Origin: Rahnella laticis
GTDB taxonomy: Bacteria; Pseudomonadota; Gammaproteobacteria; Enterobacterales; Enterobacteriaceae
Assembly (NCBI RefSeq): GCF_015644585.1
Contig: NZ_JADOBI010000007.1
Coordinates: 124,001 to 188,000, forward strand
Reading direction: 5' to 3'
DNA length: 64,000 bases
In this document: in pieces, positions 37,887 to 47,090 of the stretch
Position numbering within the stretch: the stretch's first letter is position 1
Layout of the letters: every line of letters starts with the position of its first letter
The notes under the pieces: model-generated
What the model was told of the DNA's origin: nothing
Seen by the model: the letters and a program-made list of their open reading frames with translations, nothing else
Databases searched by the model: none
Made by a program: the position numbers and the translations under genes

Positions 37887-39092
37887 TTACTTAATCTCGC
37901 CGGCCTGATGACGACCTTCCCACACAACCTCACGGTAATGCTTCACGTCGGTATCTCCTTCAGTGCTCAGAAGCAGAACCACCGAACTGGCGTCCAGTTT
38001 TAACTTTTGCATCAGTTTTTCGCGTTGCGGGTGATGGAGAATGGCCGCCAGAACCCCTGCGCCCACCGCACCGGACTCACCCGAAATGATGCGCGGATCG
38101 TCTCCTAAAGGATTACCAAGGACACGCATTCCCAACGCTGCGACTTTGTCTTCACAGGAAATAAACTGATGCGCGCAGTTGCGCAGTAAGGGCCAGCCGA
38201 GAGGATTGGGCTCACCGCAGGCCAACCCGGCCATGATTGTGGCCATCGCACCTCCGACATTGACAGGCTCACCGGCCACACCCGAACGGAACAGGCAGTT
38301 TGCAAGCTCAGGCTCGACCAGCACGGAGTGGAGCTTATCCGGGCCATAGGCATCCAGCAGACAACCCAGTACACCGGCAGCCATCGCACCCACGCCACAC
38401 TGTAAAAAAACATGGGTAGGCGCCCCCGAACCAGCCTGTTCTATTTGCTCAATGGCCTCATCCGCCATCGTTCCGTAACCTTGCATAATCCAGGTTGGGA
38501 TCTGGGTATATCCCTCCCAGGCGGTATCCTGGACAATGACCCACCCTTTTTCGGCAGCATTTTTCATGGTCAAACGCACTGTGTCGTCATAGTTCATATC
38601 TGTGACTTCGCAGACAGCGCCAAGAGATCTGATATGTTCGACCCTTTCCTGCGCAGAACCTTTTGGCATGTAAACAATGGCGTTTTGCCCCAACTGCTGC
38701 GCCGCCCAGGCAACGCCCCGGCCATGATTACCGTCGGTGGTGGTCGCAAAAGTCATTTTTTCAGCAATGCTGTTTTTGAGCTTTTCAAATGAAGTGCTGG
38801 CCAGGTTCACGTCATACTTTTCACAGAGCAAACGTACAATCGCATAAGCCCCGCCCAGCATTTTGAATGCGTTCAGACCAAAACGTTTTGATTCGTCTTT
38901 AACCAGGATATTGCGAACTCCCAGCAGCCCGGCCAGAGCGGTAAGTGAATGAAGAGGCGTAGGCGTATAACCCGCCAGCTGCGAATGAAAGGCCCGGGCT
39001 TTTTGGGACTCTTTGCGTGAGAAAACTTCTGATGTTTTACCCGTAAAGAATTGGTTATCGGCAACATCCATTTTCAACGAAAACTGAGACAT
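37887..39092 (-). CDS. ygeX: 2,3-diaminopropionate ammonia-lyase
   Basis: A 401-aa PLP enzyme of fold type II (also called DpaL). The PLP lysine is in [15 protein letters not shown], the phosphate-binding loop is [18 protein letters not shown], and [23 protein letters not shown] is a family signature. It splits 2,3-diaminopropionate to pyruvate and two ammonia, the terminal carbon-yielding step proposed for this pathway. The spacing to ygeW (91 bp) and to ygeY (55 bp) fits an operon. Confidence 0.96.
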   Translation of the reverse strand: MSQFSLKMDVADNQFFTGKTSEVFSRKESQKARAFHSQLAGYTPTPLHSLTALAGLLGVRNILVKDESKRFGLNAFKMLGGAYAIVRLLCEKYDVNLASTSFEKLKNSIAEKMTFATTTDGNHGRGVAWAAQQLGQNAIVYMPKGSAQERVEHIRSLGAVCEVTDMNYDDTVRLTMKNAAEKGWVIVQDTAWEGYTQIPTWIMQGYGTMADEAIEQIEQAGSGAPTHVFLQCGVGAMAAGVLGCLLDAYGPDKLHSVLVEPELANCLFRSGVAGEPVNVGGAMATIMAGLACGEPNPLGWPLLRNCAHQFISCEDKVAALGMRVLGNPLGDDPRIISGESGAVGAGVLAAILHHPQREKLMQKLKLDASSVVLLLSTEGDTDVKHYREVVWEGRHQAGEIK

Positions 39093-39183
39093 AACTTACC
39101 TCGTGAAAATTTGCTGGCTGGTGCATGACCCGCCAGCAGGCTGAAACCCCGCGCTACGCGCGATGACTCAGGGTCAGATCCGC

Positions 39184-40371
39184 TTATTTGATTCTTTTAT
39201 TCCCTTCTTTTTGAAGCTGTTCGAGTACTGCACCGGGGTTACTGAATTTGCGCGCCATGATCATCGCCGCGATGATGTATGGCTTCCAGCTGGCCTCTTT
39301 GTATGTGGCGATGCGATATTTTTCGAAAACACTTTCAGCCACTTCACCTTCTTTGCAGGAAACACCGGAAATATCCGCCGGCAGGCAATGCATATACAAT
39401 GCATCGCCACCTTTGGTTTTCTTCATCATCGCTTCATCGCAATGCCAGTTCTTATGTTTGGCGTTTTGCGCAAGACACTCTTTCTCCAGGGATTTCAGGC
39501 CATCATGGTCTTCAGCACGCAGCAGTTCAGTACGTTTTTCCATCACTTTGTAAGGCGCCCATGACTTCGGATAGACGATATCTGCACCCTCAAAAGCTTC
39601 TTCCATAGACGTCACTTGAGTGAAACTGCCGCCAGAGGCACGTGCATTTTCACGGGCAATTTTCACGACATCAGGGATCAGGTCATAACCTTCCGGATGC
39701 GCCAGCGTCACGTCCATTCCAAAGCGGGTCATCAGACCGATGATCCCCTGTGGTACCGAAAGAGGTTTGCCGTAACTCGGTGAATAAGCCCAGGTCATGG
39801 CTATTTTTTTACCTTTGAGTTTATCCAGCCCGCCGAAATGCTCTTCAAGCCATGCCAGATCTGCCATGGCTTGTGTAGGATGGTCGATATCACATTGCAG
39901 ATTGATAAGTGCCGGCCGTTGCGGTAGCACGCCTTGCTCAAAACCTTCGTCAAGTGCTGCGCCCACCTCACACATGTAGGTATGGCCGGAGCCCAGGAAC
40001 ATGTCATCACGAATACCAATGGCATCGGCACAGAATGAAATCATGTTGGCGGTTTCCCGAACCGTTTCACCGTGCGCTATCTGAGATTTTCCCTCGTCAA
40101 GATCCTGCTGAGCCAGCCCCAGCAAATTCAAAGCCGATGCATATGAAAAACGGGTTCTTGTGGAGTTATCGCGAAATACGGATATCCCCAAACCACTGCC
40201 AAACACTTTGGTGGCGATATTTTCACCACGCAGACATTTCAGGACCCCCGCAATATCCAGAACCTGCTGTAATTCGTCCCGGCTCTGCTCCCACGTCAAT
40301 AGAAAATCTTTGCGATGCAAGTCCGACTTCAATCCCTTAATACTTTTTATCAACTCGTCTGTTGTTTTCAT
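39184..40371 (-). CDS. ygeW: YgeW carbamoyltransferase
   Basis: A 395-aa transcarbamylase of the aspartate/ornithine carbamoyltransferase fold. The carbamoyl-phosphate site is FRDNSTRTRFSYASA; LINLQCDIDHPTQAMADLAWL carries the HPxQ motif; HCLPADISG is the C-terminal HCLP motif. The acceptor of YgeW differs from ornithine and aspartate. In urate-degrading clusters it is thought to run phosphorolytically, giving carbamoyl phosphate for carbamate kinase. First gene of the five-gene minus-strand operon, with a possible sigma54 promoter about 75 bp upstream. Confidence 0.94.
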   Translation of the reverse strand: MKTTDELIKSIKGLKSDLHRKDFLLTWEQSRDELQQVLDIAGVLKCLRGENIATKVFGSGLGISVFRDNSTRTRFSYASALNLLGLAQQDLDEGKSQIAHGETVRETANMISFCADAIGIRDDMFLGSGHTYMCEVGAALDEGFEQGVLPQRPALINLQCDIDHPTQAMADLAWLEEHFGGLDKLKGKKIAMTWAYSPSYGKPLSVPQGIIGLMTRFGMDVTLAHPEGYDLIPDVVKIARENARASGGSFTQVTSMEEAFEGADIVYPKSWAPYKVMEKRTELLRAEDHDGLKSLEKECLAQNAKHKNWHCDEAMMKKTKGGDALYMHCLPADISGVSCKEGEVAESVFEKYRIATYKEASWKPYIIAAMIMARKFSNPGAVLEQLQKEGNKRIK

Positions 40372-40442
40372 CTTTCATTCCTTCGGTTTAGCTGAGGGGG
40401 CGCTGTGTTATTTCGATTTAACACATCTCGTCAGAATGTAGA

Positions 40443-40458
40443 TTCAATATGCATGCCA
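40443..40458 (-). promoter_or_regulatory. possible sigma54 promoter of the ygeW operon
   Basis: Minus strand reads TGGCATGCATATTGAA. TGGCA and TTG match at the right spacing but the -12 GC is GA, so this is weaker than the other four. Confidence 0.4.
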
Positions 40459-40501
40459 TCTTTAACTTTATTGCCTGAATCAACCGTTTTGGCGCAGCGA
40501 G

Positions 40502-40521
40502 TTTGCGAGATACTTCGCAAA
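40502..40521. promoter_or_regulatory. 20-bp palindrome, possible operator or activator site
   Basis: TTTGCGA-gatact-TCGCAAA, perfect 7-bp arms, centred about 55 bp upstream of the possible ygeW -24 element. The distance would suit an enhancer-binding protein. Confidence 0.5.
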
Positions 40522-40766
40522 ATTAGCGGTGTAATGTTCGGAATGTGAATAAAAACCCGGGCGCCGTGTTTAAATAACATCGAAGAAAAATGAGAAGTGG
40601 AAATAAAATGAATAAAACAGTTATGTTTTTGTGATTCCACACCAGTTTGATAGTTATCTCTTCTCACACTCTCAATATGATAATTTTGAAAACTGGCGAA
40701 AATGATTTAAGAGAAGTGATAACTGTTCATGCGTCATTCGTATCTTATTTTGAAAGGAATTCATCT

Positions 40767-42542
40767 ATGCAGCGATCCCGGTCCAAATCAGTGCTCATGA
40801 AGATCCAGCCCATCATTTTGAAGTTTACAAAAATGCTTTCCAGCGTTTTGCACCTGGAGGTGGAAATTGTTGATGCCAGCCTGATCAGGGTCGCCGGTAC
40901 CGGCCCTTATGAACACAGCCTGGGTGAATGCCTGACATCCAATACACACCTTCTTCGTTATGTCATTGATAATAAAAAAGAGAAAATGGTAATCCAGTCC
41001 CACAGTGATCCCTTATGCCAGAATTGTGACTCACGTGGAACCTGTACGGAAAAGGCCTTTCTGGGCGTTCCGATTATCATTGGCGAAGAATGTATTGGCG
41101 TCATCAGTCTGCTGGCCGTTAATTTTGAACAACAGAAGGTCATCAAACAAAACGTTCAAATGCTTTGTGATTATATTCGTCATATTTCAGCATTATTTGT
41201 CTCTAAAATAATTGAAACATCAGATAAGGAAATTGCGTCCAATCCGGCGCTCAACAGCTTGATTAAAAATATGGATCAGGGAGTGCTGATGCTGAATAAA
41301 GATGACACGATCGCATTAAGTAATCGCGCGGCCCAGAGGTTACTGGGGCTGACAGAGGCGGATATATCGGCATTGCAGGTGACGCTGTCGTCGCTCACTC
41401 CGAAAGATAATGTTGAATGTGGCTTCAAACAATATTTAATAAAGTTCAAAGAACAGCAAATTCTTATCACCGGGCAACTTCACCCTATTCAGGATCTTCG
41501 CTTGTTTTTAATGGCATTCCATCAGTCTCACAGCAATATTGCGGAACCTCAGTCTTTTGATTCACCGGATATTCATCAGCTCATCGGCAATTCCAAACCC
41601 ATGCATACTCTCAAGCAACTCATCACTCGTATTGCGCCCGGAAATTCAAGCGTGCTAATCAGCGGCGAAAGCGGCACAGGGAAAGAGGTCGTTGCACGGG
41701 CGATTCACCGGTTGAGTAAACGGTGCAATCAGTCATTTATTGCCATTAACTGCGCTGCAATACCTGAGCAACTTCTGGAGAGTGAGCTGTTCGGTTATAT
41801 CAAAGGGGCATTTACCGGGGCGTCAGCTCAGGGGAAAATCGGTTTATTGCAAGCCGCGAACGGTGGGACCTTATTTCTCGATGAAATTGGCGATATGCCC
41901 ATGATGTTGCAGGCAAAGTTACTGCGAGTTATCGAGTCACGAGAGGTCATGCCAATTGGTGCGAATAAGCCTCAGCCGTTGGATATCCGCATTATCTCCG
42001 CTACGCATCAGAATTTGCAGAATTACATTGCTCAGGGAAATTTCCGTGAAGACCTTTATTATCGTCTGAATGTTATTCCCCTTATGCTCGCCCCCCTGCG
42101 TGAGCGAAAAAGCGACATTGAATTGCTCATGCATTTCTTCCTTAATTTACACAGCCAGCGCATGGAAAACTGCTATCCGGGAATGACACAAGAGGTCATC
42201 GCAATACTTAACAACTACCAGTGGCCAGGCAACGTTCGTGAGCTGGGAAATCTGATGGAATATCTTGTGAATATCGTCCCCAGCGGTGAAGTGATTGAAC
42301 GCGATTTGTTACCCCCGCATTTGTGTGCCCGTAAGGATCTGCCCTCAGGGGAAAGAGCCCCCACCGCCACGGCGGCACAACCGGAACCCGCAGGGAAAAG
42401 TAATATTGAAATCATGGAAAAGCAGCTTATTGAAGAGGCTGTACTCCGGCTCGGCAATAAGAAACTGGCAGCTGAAGAACTGGGAATTGGCGTGGCCACT
42501 ATTTATCGTAAAATCAAAAAATACGAATTGCACAGCGGGTAA
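40767..42542 (+). CDS. uacR: sigma54-dependent activator YgeV (UacR)
   Basis: A 591-aa NtrC-class enhancer-binding protein. Residues ~1-200 form a sensory region with a Cys motif LCQNCDSRGTC (near 84-94) and a following PAS-like domain. The AAA+ domain has Walker A GESGTGKE (~300), the sigma54-contacting loop GAFTGA (~347) and Walker B LFLDEIGD (~368). The Fis-type HTH is at the C-terminus (KKLAAEELGIGVATIYRKIKKY). Strong resemblance to E. coli YgeV, linked to control of urate genes. AAGGA lies 8 nt before ATG 40767; the 40-codon extension upstream is rejected. Converges on mocA with a 6-bp gap. Confidence 0.94.
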   Translation: MQRSRSKSVLMKIQPIILKFTKMLSSVLHLEVEIVDASLIRVAGTGPYEHSLGECLTSNTHLLRYVIDNKKEKMVIQSHSDPLCQNCDSRGTCTEKAFLGVPIIIGEECIGVISLLAVNFEQQKVIKQNVQMLCDYIRHISALFVSKIIETSDKEIASNPALNSLIKNMDQGVLMLNKDDTIALSNRAAQRLLGLTEADISALQVTLSSLTPKDNVECGFKQYLIKFKEQQILITGQLHPIQDLRLFLMAFHQSHSNIAEPQSFDSPDIHQLIGNSKPMHTLKQLITRIAPGNSSVLISGESGTGKEVVARAIHRLSKRCNQSFIAINCAAIPEQLLESELFGYIKGAFTGASAQGKIGLLQAANGGTLFLDEIGDMPMMLQAKLLRVIESREVMPIGANKPQPLDIRIISATHQNLQNYIAQGNFREDLYYRLNVIPLMLAPLRERKSDIELLMHFFLNLHSQRMENCYPGMTQEVIAILNNYQWPGNVRELGNLMEYLVNIVPSGEVIERDLLPPHLCARKDLPSGERAPTATAAQPEPAGKSNIEIMEKQLIEEAVLRLGNKKLAAEELGIGVATIYRKIKKYELHSG

Positions 42543-42548
42543 ATGCCT

Positions 42549-43129
42549 TCAGAGATGCACCGGAATTTTCTCCGGCTGGGTAATTCTGCTGTAGTCTTCC
42601 GGCGTATCAACATCCCAGTGAATAGCTGGCTCACTCAGTTCCAGAAAACGATGGTCACTGAGCTGGATCAGCGATTTCAGGGAGTACCCTGAACCGGCAT
42701 TTTTCACCTGATTAATCAGGTTGGCCGTCGTCAGAATAGGATGTCCCTTTCCTTGCAGGCAACGAGGAATGAGTGTGAATTCCCCACGTTCCTGCCATAA
42801 CGCAGAATAAACCCACGACGGTATGCATGGCATATCCCCCAACGCAATGAATGTATGCTCGCCTTTAACGTGGTGCGCACCAGCCTGTATAGAAGAAAAC
42901 ATGCCTTCCTGATAATCCTCGTTGTTCACCAGACAAATGCGAGGATCACTTTGATATCGGGCTTTCAGTTCAGCGCCCCGGTAACCAGTACAATACGGTC
43001 ACAAAAGCCAAGCGCATTTTCAATCGAGGTGTCCAGAAGAGTGCCTTCACCGAAAGGAAGCATCATTTTCCATGTCCCCATACGTGATGAAATTCCCGCC
43101 GCTAACATCAGACAATCAATATGCTGCAT
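42549..43129 (-). pseudogene. mocA: molybdenum cofactor cytidylyltransferase, frameshifted
   Basis: MobA-like/MocA protein that would make the cytosine form of molybdopterin. The N-terminal frame (start 43129) reads MQHIDCLMLAAGISSRMGTW up to DRIVLVTG and then stops at 42965-42967. The other frame continues with GAELKARYQSDPRICLVNNEDYQEG and runs to 42549 with the expected LGDMPCIP and GKGHPIL motifs. Intact homologues read VTGYRG at the break. The length restores to a multiple of three if 7 nt are added, consistent with loss of one copy of a TACCGG-containing direct repeat. Either the gene is broken, or translation recodes, or the base calls are wrong. Confidence 0.8.
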
Positions 43130-43189
43130 GATTTTTTCCTTCGTTCCTTTGGAAAAACAGAACCGGCATTTAGCCGGTTCTGTGGGGTT

Positions 43190-43651
43190 TTAACGCGCTT
43201 TCAGCACCGCTTTAATAGAAGTAATAATGGGCTGATAGCCGGTGCATCGGCACAGATTCCCTTCCAGTGCTTCGTTAATTTCATCATCCGTGGGGTCTGG
43301 GCAAACATCCAACAAAGCTTTGGTACTGAGCAAAACGCCTGGCGTACAAAAACCGCACTGCACCCCGCCATGTTGCACAAAAGCGTTTTGCAGTTTTTTG
43401 CCCACCGGGTCACGGTGTAACGCTTCAATAGTTGTCACTTCAGCGCCTTCGCATTGCGCGGCGAGGATCAGGCAGGAACAAACAGATTTGCTGTCGAGAA
43501 TGATCGTACAGGCACCGCATTCCCCCACAGCGCACCCTTCTTTTGTCCCCGTGAGATTAAGATCTTCGCGCAGAAAATCGAGCAGACGGCGGTTACTGTC
43601 AACATCAGCCTGAACGTTAATTCCGTTTACTTTCAAATTCAGAATGGTCAT
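43190..43651 (-). CDS. 2Fe-2S subunit of the molybdenum hydroxylase
   Basis: A 153-aa two-cluster ferredoxin subunit as in XdhC of E. coli, CoxS and similar. The plant-type cluster ligands are CAVGECGACTI with the further Cys downstream (CSC), and the second cluster QCGFCTPGVL plus CRCTGYQPI. Electrons pass from molybdenum through these clusters to FAD. Its ATG overlaps the stop of the Mo-FAD gene by 4 nt (ATGA), so stoichiometric production is likely. In E. coli the equivalent small subunit is also separate. Confidence 0.95.
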   Translation of the reverse strand: MTILNLKVNGINVQADVDSNRRLLDFLREDLNLTGTKEGCAVGECGACTIILDSKSVCSCLILAAQCEGAEVTTIEALHRDPVGKKLQNAFVQHGGVQCGFCTPGVLLSTKALLDVCPDPTDDEINEALEGNLCRCTGYQPIITSIKAVLKAR

Positions 43652-46600
43652 TTTCCTGCTCCCTCGTGATTAGCATGACGAACGTCATTCATCATCTGCC
43701 TGAACATATTCAAAAATACGGGCATTTTGTACGCGGCTGACCAGCGGCCACCAATGGCTTTCTCCATTTTCTCCATCAGAACGTCTTCTGCTTTCGCCAG
43801 TGTATTTTCATCCAGCTTGTGCCCGAGCAATACCTCTTCTACTTCAGGCAGGCGCTGAGGTTTACTGAATAATGCCCCATCAACCAGGCGGCAAAAATGC
43901 ACCTCTCCGCCAGCATTGAGAGCAATCTGGCACGTCAGGCTCTGACGCGTAATATTGAGCGCATTCCGGCGTCCGAGCTGGCTGTAATAGTTTTCCAGCT
44001 TGAGTTCAGAAGGCACTGGCAGGATCAGTTTCACCATCAGCTCACCTTCTGTCAGTTGGGTTTTATATCCGGCAGTAATGAATTCGCTAAGCGGAAGACG
44101 CCTTTCACCGCGCTGGCTGACCAGGACAACATCAGCGTCATATATAATCAGAGGAGGAACGGAATCAGCACAAGGAGCCGCATTGATAATATTGCCTCCG
44201 AGTGTCGCGCGATTTCTTAATTGCAGTGAACCAATGGTTTTACAGGCCGTAACCAACAGCGGGTAAGCGTGTTTTATCTGAGGATGAACGACCAGGTCGC
44301 TAAAGCAAACGCCAGCTCCCAGATGCATACCGTCTTCATGCAACTCTATTCCCTTCAGCGCACTGAGCCTGGAAATATCAACCAGCGTTTGCGCAGAGGT
44401 TTTCATTCTGGCCTGAACCAGCACGTCAGTTCCGCCAGCTATAGCCAGACTGCCGGGCTGCGCGAGCATCTCCAATGCTTCAGGCAGGGTATCCGGTGTA
44501 TTTACGGTTAACGTGTTGAGCCGCAAAACATGTTTATGCCCGGTATCCGCCGACAGCGCTTCACTTTGCCGCAACGGTTTTTTCAGGTTATAGCCCAGTT
44601 TGACTTGTTCGAGCGTAAGCGGAATGCGGGTATTGTGGCAACCGAGCGCAAAATTCAACGCATTGTTAGAGGCGGCAGCAGCCAGTTCCAGCACGGGTTC
44701 CCCGATGACTTTGGCACCATACGGGCCGCTGATGTCATGATTTTCCACCGCGATAATATCAATGGCTGGCATATCACGAATGGTTGGGATCAGGTAAGTA
44801 TCGAAGTTTTCGGATTTAACACGCCCGTGTTCGATATTGAAATCTTCCAGCAACGCGTACCCCAGGCCTTGCATAACGCCACCGTAAACCTGTCCTTCAA
44901 AGCCTACTTTATTAATAACCTTACCTACGTCATGCGCTGCAGTAACGCGATTTACAGTGATTTTCCCGGTGTTGGTATCGACCTGTAGCTCCACCACCTG
45001 ACAACCATAAACCCAGGTGAAATACGGGCTTCCCGTCCCTTTTTCTTCATCCCAATGTATAGGCGGTGCGACATGCCAGCCGTAGTCTGAAAGATTTCCG
45101 CCCGCATTATGGGTCATTGTCACCGCCTCTTTCAGACTGATGCTAAGCTGCGGCTGATTTCGGTTTATGATGATACCGTCGCGCCATACAGTTTCATTAA
45201 GATCAAGGGTATGCAGCCGGTCGGTGATGGCGTCGAGCATGCGCTGACGAATTTTTGTTGCTGCGTTCAACACTGCCTGACCTCCCATCAGCGTACCCCG
45301 GGAAGAGACGGTCGATCCCCCGTCGGCAATCATTGAAGAAGCAGGTTCATTAAACGTTATAGCAGCAAGAGGCGCGCCAAAAGCTTCCGCCACAATTAAC
45401 GACATGCTGGTCTGCAAACCCTGGCCGTTTTCTGATACTGACGTCGACAGATTGATACTGGCATCTGAGTTCACCTGAATCAGCGCCGAGGAAGCATCCA
45501 TGCCTTCAGCGCCAAGCGAACATCCCCGATGACTCACCGCTAATCCGATCCCATAACGGACCGGCCCCCCCGCCTCATTCAGCTTCTGGAAATGGGCGCG
45601 TTTTGCTTCAAATTCAGCCCTGGTACTGGCTTTTAGCAACACTTCTTCTGCAGAGACAATGTGTTTGTCAAAGACCTGCCCGGCCATGCTGGTGTCACCC
45701 TGCCGGAGAATATTGCGCTGGCGGGTTTCAATCGGGCTGATTTTGAAATGACGGGCAACTTCATCCATCAGTGATTCATTGGCGAAGATCACCTGAGGCG
45801 CGCCGAAGCCGCGAAATGCTGATGTGTAGCTGTTATTGGTAGCAATTGCCGCGATATCGATGCGTACATTCGGGATGTTATACGGACCTGCAGCTTGCAC
45901 TACGCTGCGCCAGGTCACGAAGGGTGACGATGCTCCATACCCCCCGCTGTCAGCCATAATGTCGATTTTTACCGCCTGGATCCGTGCGTTATCATCCAGA
46001 CCGATTTTGTATTTCATGCGGTATGGATGGCGTTTACAACTCTCACGTATCGACTGTTCACGGTTATAGGTAAATTTCACCGGTTTACCCGTCAGTAAAG
46101 CCAGTAAACCTGCACGGCATGAAAGGTGGTCAATCACATCATCTTTACCGCCAAAAGAACCGCCCAAAACGCAGCGTTTCACATTGACTCTGGACTGTGG
46201 CAACCCTAAGAAGGCAGCCACAAAACCCCGTACCCGGTGTGCGTTTTGTATCGTTCCCTGAATGGTGATGCCCGGCTCACTTGGATCGGGATAAACAATG
46301 ACGGATTCCGGTTCAATGTAAGCGTGTTCCTGGTAGCCCACTTCATACTCTTGCTCAAAAATATGCATAGAGTGAGCAAAACCCGTTTCAATATCCCCTT
46401 TGGCAGTGTGATGTCTGCAAACCACATTGCTTTCAGTTTCGCTGTGAACCAGACGGGCCTCAGGCTTTGCCGCTTCAGCCATATCAGTCAGCGGTTCATA
46501 GGCCTGATATTCAACAATAATACTTTCAGAGGCCTGACACGCCGCCTCATAAGTCGTTGCAGCGATCACGGCAATGACATCACCGTGAAAAAAAACCTCA

Positions 46601-46872
46601 TCATTGACGATGGGCAGATAATCCTGAATCACAATGCCAATTTTCTGTACACCGGGAATGTCTTTATAGGTGGCGATTTTCACGACCCCAGGCACTTTTT
46701 CTGCCTGTGTCAGATCCAGACGTAAAATTTTTCCTGCCGGTATATCCGCGTAGCGACACACGCCATACAACATGTTTTTCATCTTTATATCGTCGCCATA
46801 AATCGCAGAGCCGGTTACTTTTGCATGTCCGTCTACGCGAGGAACTGAGGTTCCTACCGTGATTGTATCCAT
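43648..46872 (-). CDS. fused molybdenum-FAD purine hydroxylase (XdhA-XdhB type)
   Basis: A 1074-aa protein. Residues ~1-765 are a xanthine-dehydrogenase molybdenum subunit: VPRVDGHAKVTGSAIYGDDI, GGSFGGKDD, AFRGFGAPQ, SENGQGLQT and the C-terminal active-site Glu region YGAKVIGEPVLE. After a short linker, residues ~785-1074 are a CO-dehydrogenase-type FAD domain (AIAGGTDVLVQARMK; TLGGNIINAAPCADSVPPL). In E. coli XdhA and XdhB these are separate genes, and in eukaryotic XDH the order is FeS-FAD-Mo, so Mo-FAD is unusual. GGAG lies about 8 nt before ATG 46872; 72 further upstream codons are rejected because they run over the sigma54 promoter. Confidence 0.92.
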   Translation of the reverse strand: MDTITVGTSVPRVDGHAKVTGSAIYGDDIKMKNMLYGVCRYADIPAGKILRLDLTQAEKVPGVVKIATYKDIPGVQKIGIVIQDYLPIVNDEVFFHGDVIAVIAATTYEAACQASESIIVEYQAYEPLTDMAEAAKPEARLVHSETESNVVCRHHTAKGDIETGFAHSMHIFEQEYEVGYQEHAYIEPESVIVYPDPSEPGITIQGTIQNAHRVRGFVAAFLGLPQSRVNVKRCVLGGSFGGKDDVIDHLSCRAGLLALLTGKPVKFTYNREQSIRESCKRHPYRMKYKIGLDDNARIQAVKIDIMADSGGYGASSPFVTWRSVVQAAGPYNIPNVRIDIAAIATNNSYTSAFRGFGAPQVIFANESLMDEVARHFKISPIETRQRNILRQGDTSMAGQVFDKHIVSAEEVLLKASTRAEFEAKRAHFQKLNEAGGPVRYGIGLAVSHRGCSLGAEGMDASSALIQVNSDASINLSTSVSENGQGLQTSMSLIVAEAFGAPLAAITFNEPASSMIADGGSTVSSRGTLMGGQAVLNAATKIRQRMLDAITDRLHTLDLNETVWRDGIIINRNQPQLSISLKEAVTMTHNAGGNLSDYGWHVAPPIHWDEEKGTGSPYFTWVYGCQVVELQVDTNTGKITVNRVTAAHDVGKVINKVGFEGQVYGGVMQGLGYALLEDFNIEHGRVKSENFDTYLIPTIRDMPAIDIIAVENHDISGPYGAKVIGEPVLELAAAASNNALNFALGCHNTRIPLTLEQVKLGYNLKKPLRQSEALSADTGHKHVLRLNTLTVNTPDTLPEALEMLAQPGSLAIAGGTDVLVQARMKTSAQTLVDISRLSALKGIELHEDGMHLGAGVCFSDLVVHPQIKHAYPLLVTACKTIGSLQLRNRATLGGNIINAAPCADSVPPLIIYDADVVLVSQRGERRLPLSEFITAGYKTQLTEGELMVKLILPVPSELKLENYYSQLGRRNALNITRQSLTCQIALNAGGEVHFCRLVDGALFSKPQRLPEVEEVLLGHKLDENTLAKAEDVLMEKMEKAIGGRWSAAYKMPVFLNMFRQMMNDVRHANHEGAGK

Positions 46873-46965
46873 TTTATTCTCCGTTAAGGAATGCAGAAAA
46901 ATGGCTTCCCGCATTGAGGCAAAGTGCATGTTGAAAATCATATCCCTGTATTTGTAATGGATATG

Positions 46966-46981
46966 TGCAATGGATATGCCA
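46966..46981 (-). promoter_or_regulatory. sigma54 (-24/-12) promoter of the Mo-FAD hydroxylase operon
   Basis: Minus strand reads TGGCATATCCATTGCA: TGGCA and TTGCA are exact and GG-N10-GC spacing is correct. It is about 95 bp before the start codon. Confidence 0.82.
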
Positions 46982-47090
46982 TACATGCCACTTTCTTGCC
47001 GATCCCCCCTCCGGAGAATCCAATCTGTGATCCTCTTCCAGAAATTGCCGTTTTTAATCCGTCTTTCCGCCAGCCTCCTCATGCGCATGA

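Larger units (their letters stand above)
40372..40766. other. 395-bp divergent ygeW / ygeV regulatory region
   Basis: No gene is present. It contains a possible sigma54 promoter for ygeW, a perfect TTTGCGA-N6-TCGCAAA palindrome, and half-sites TTATC (40654) and TGATAA (40678, 40717) that resemble the arms of the repeat found in the other two regulatory regions. Confidence 0.6.

Noticed and set aside
40489-40506. Second sigma54-like element for uacR (TTGGCGC...TTTGCG, plus strand)
   Set aside because: The GG and GC are 12 nt apart instead of 10, so the spacing is not functional.
40616-40727. AACAGTTAT / ATAACTGTT inverted repeat in the ygeW/uacR gap
   Set aside because: The arms are about 95 bp apart and only 9 bp long; chance is likely.
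46873-47088. 72-codon N-terminal extension of the Mo-FAD hydroxylase frame
   Set aside because: It runs through a strong sigma54 promoter, has no similarity to the family, and a good ribosome site lies before the ATG at 46872.
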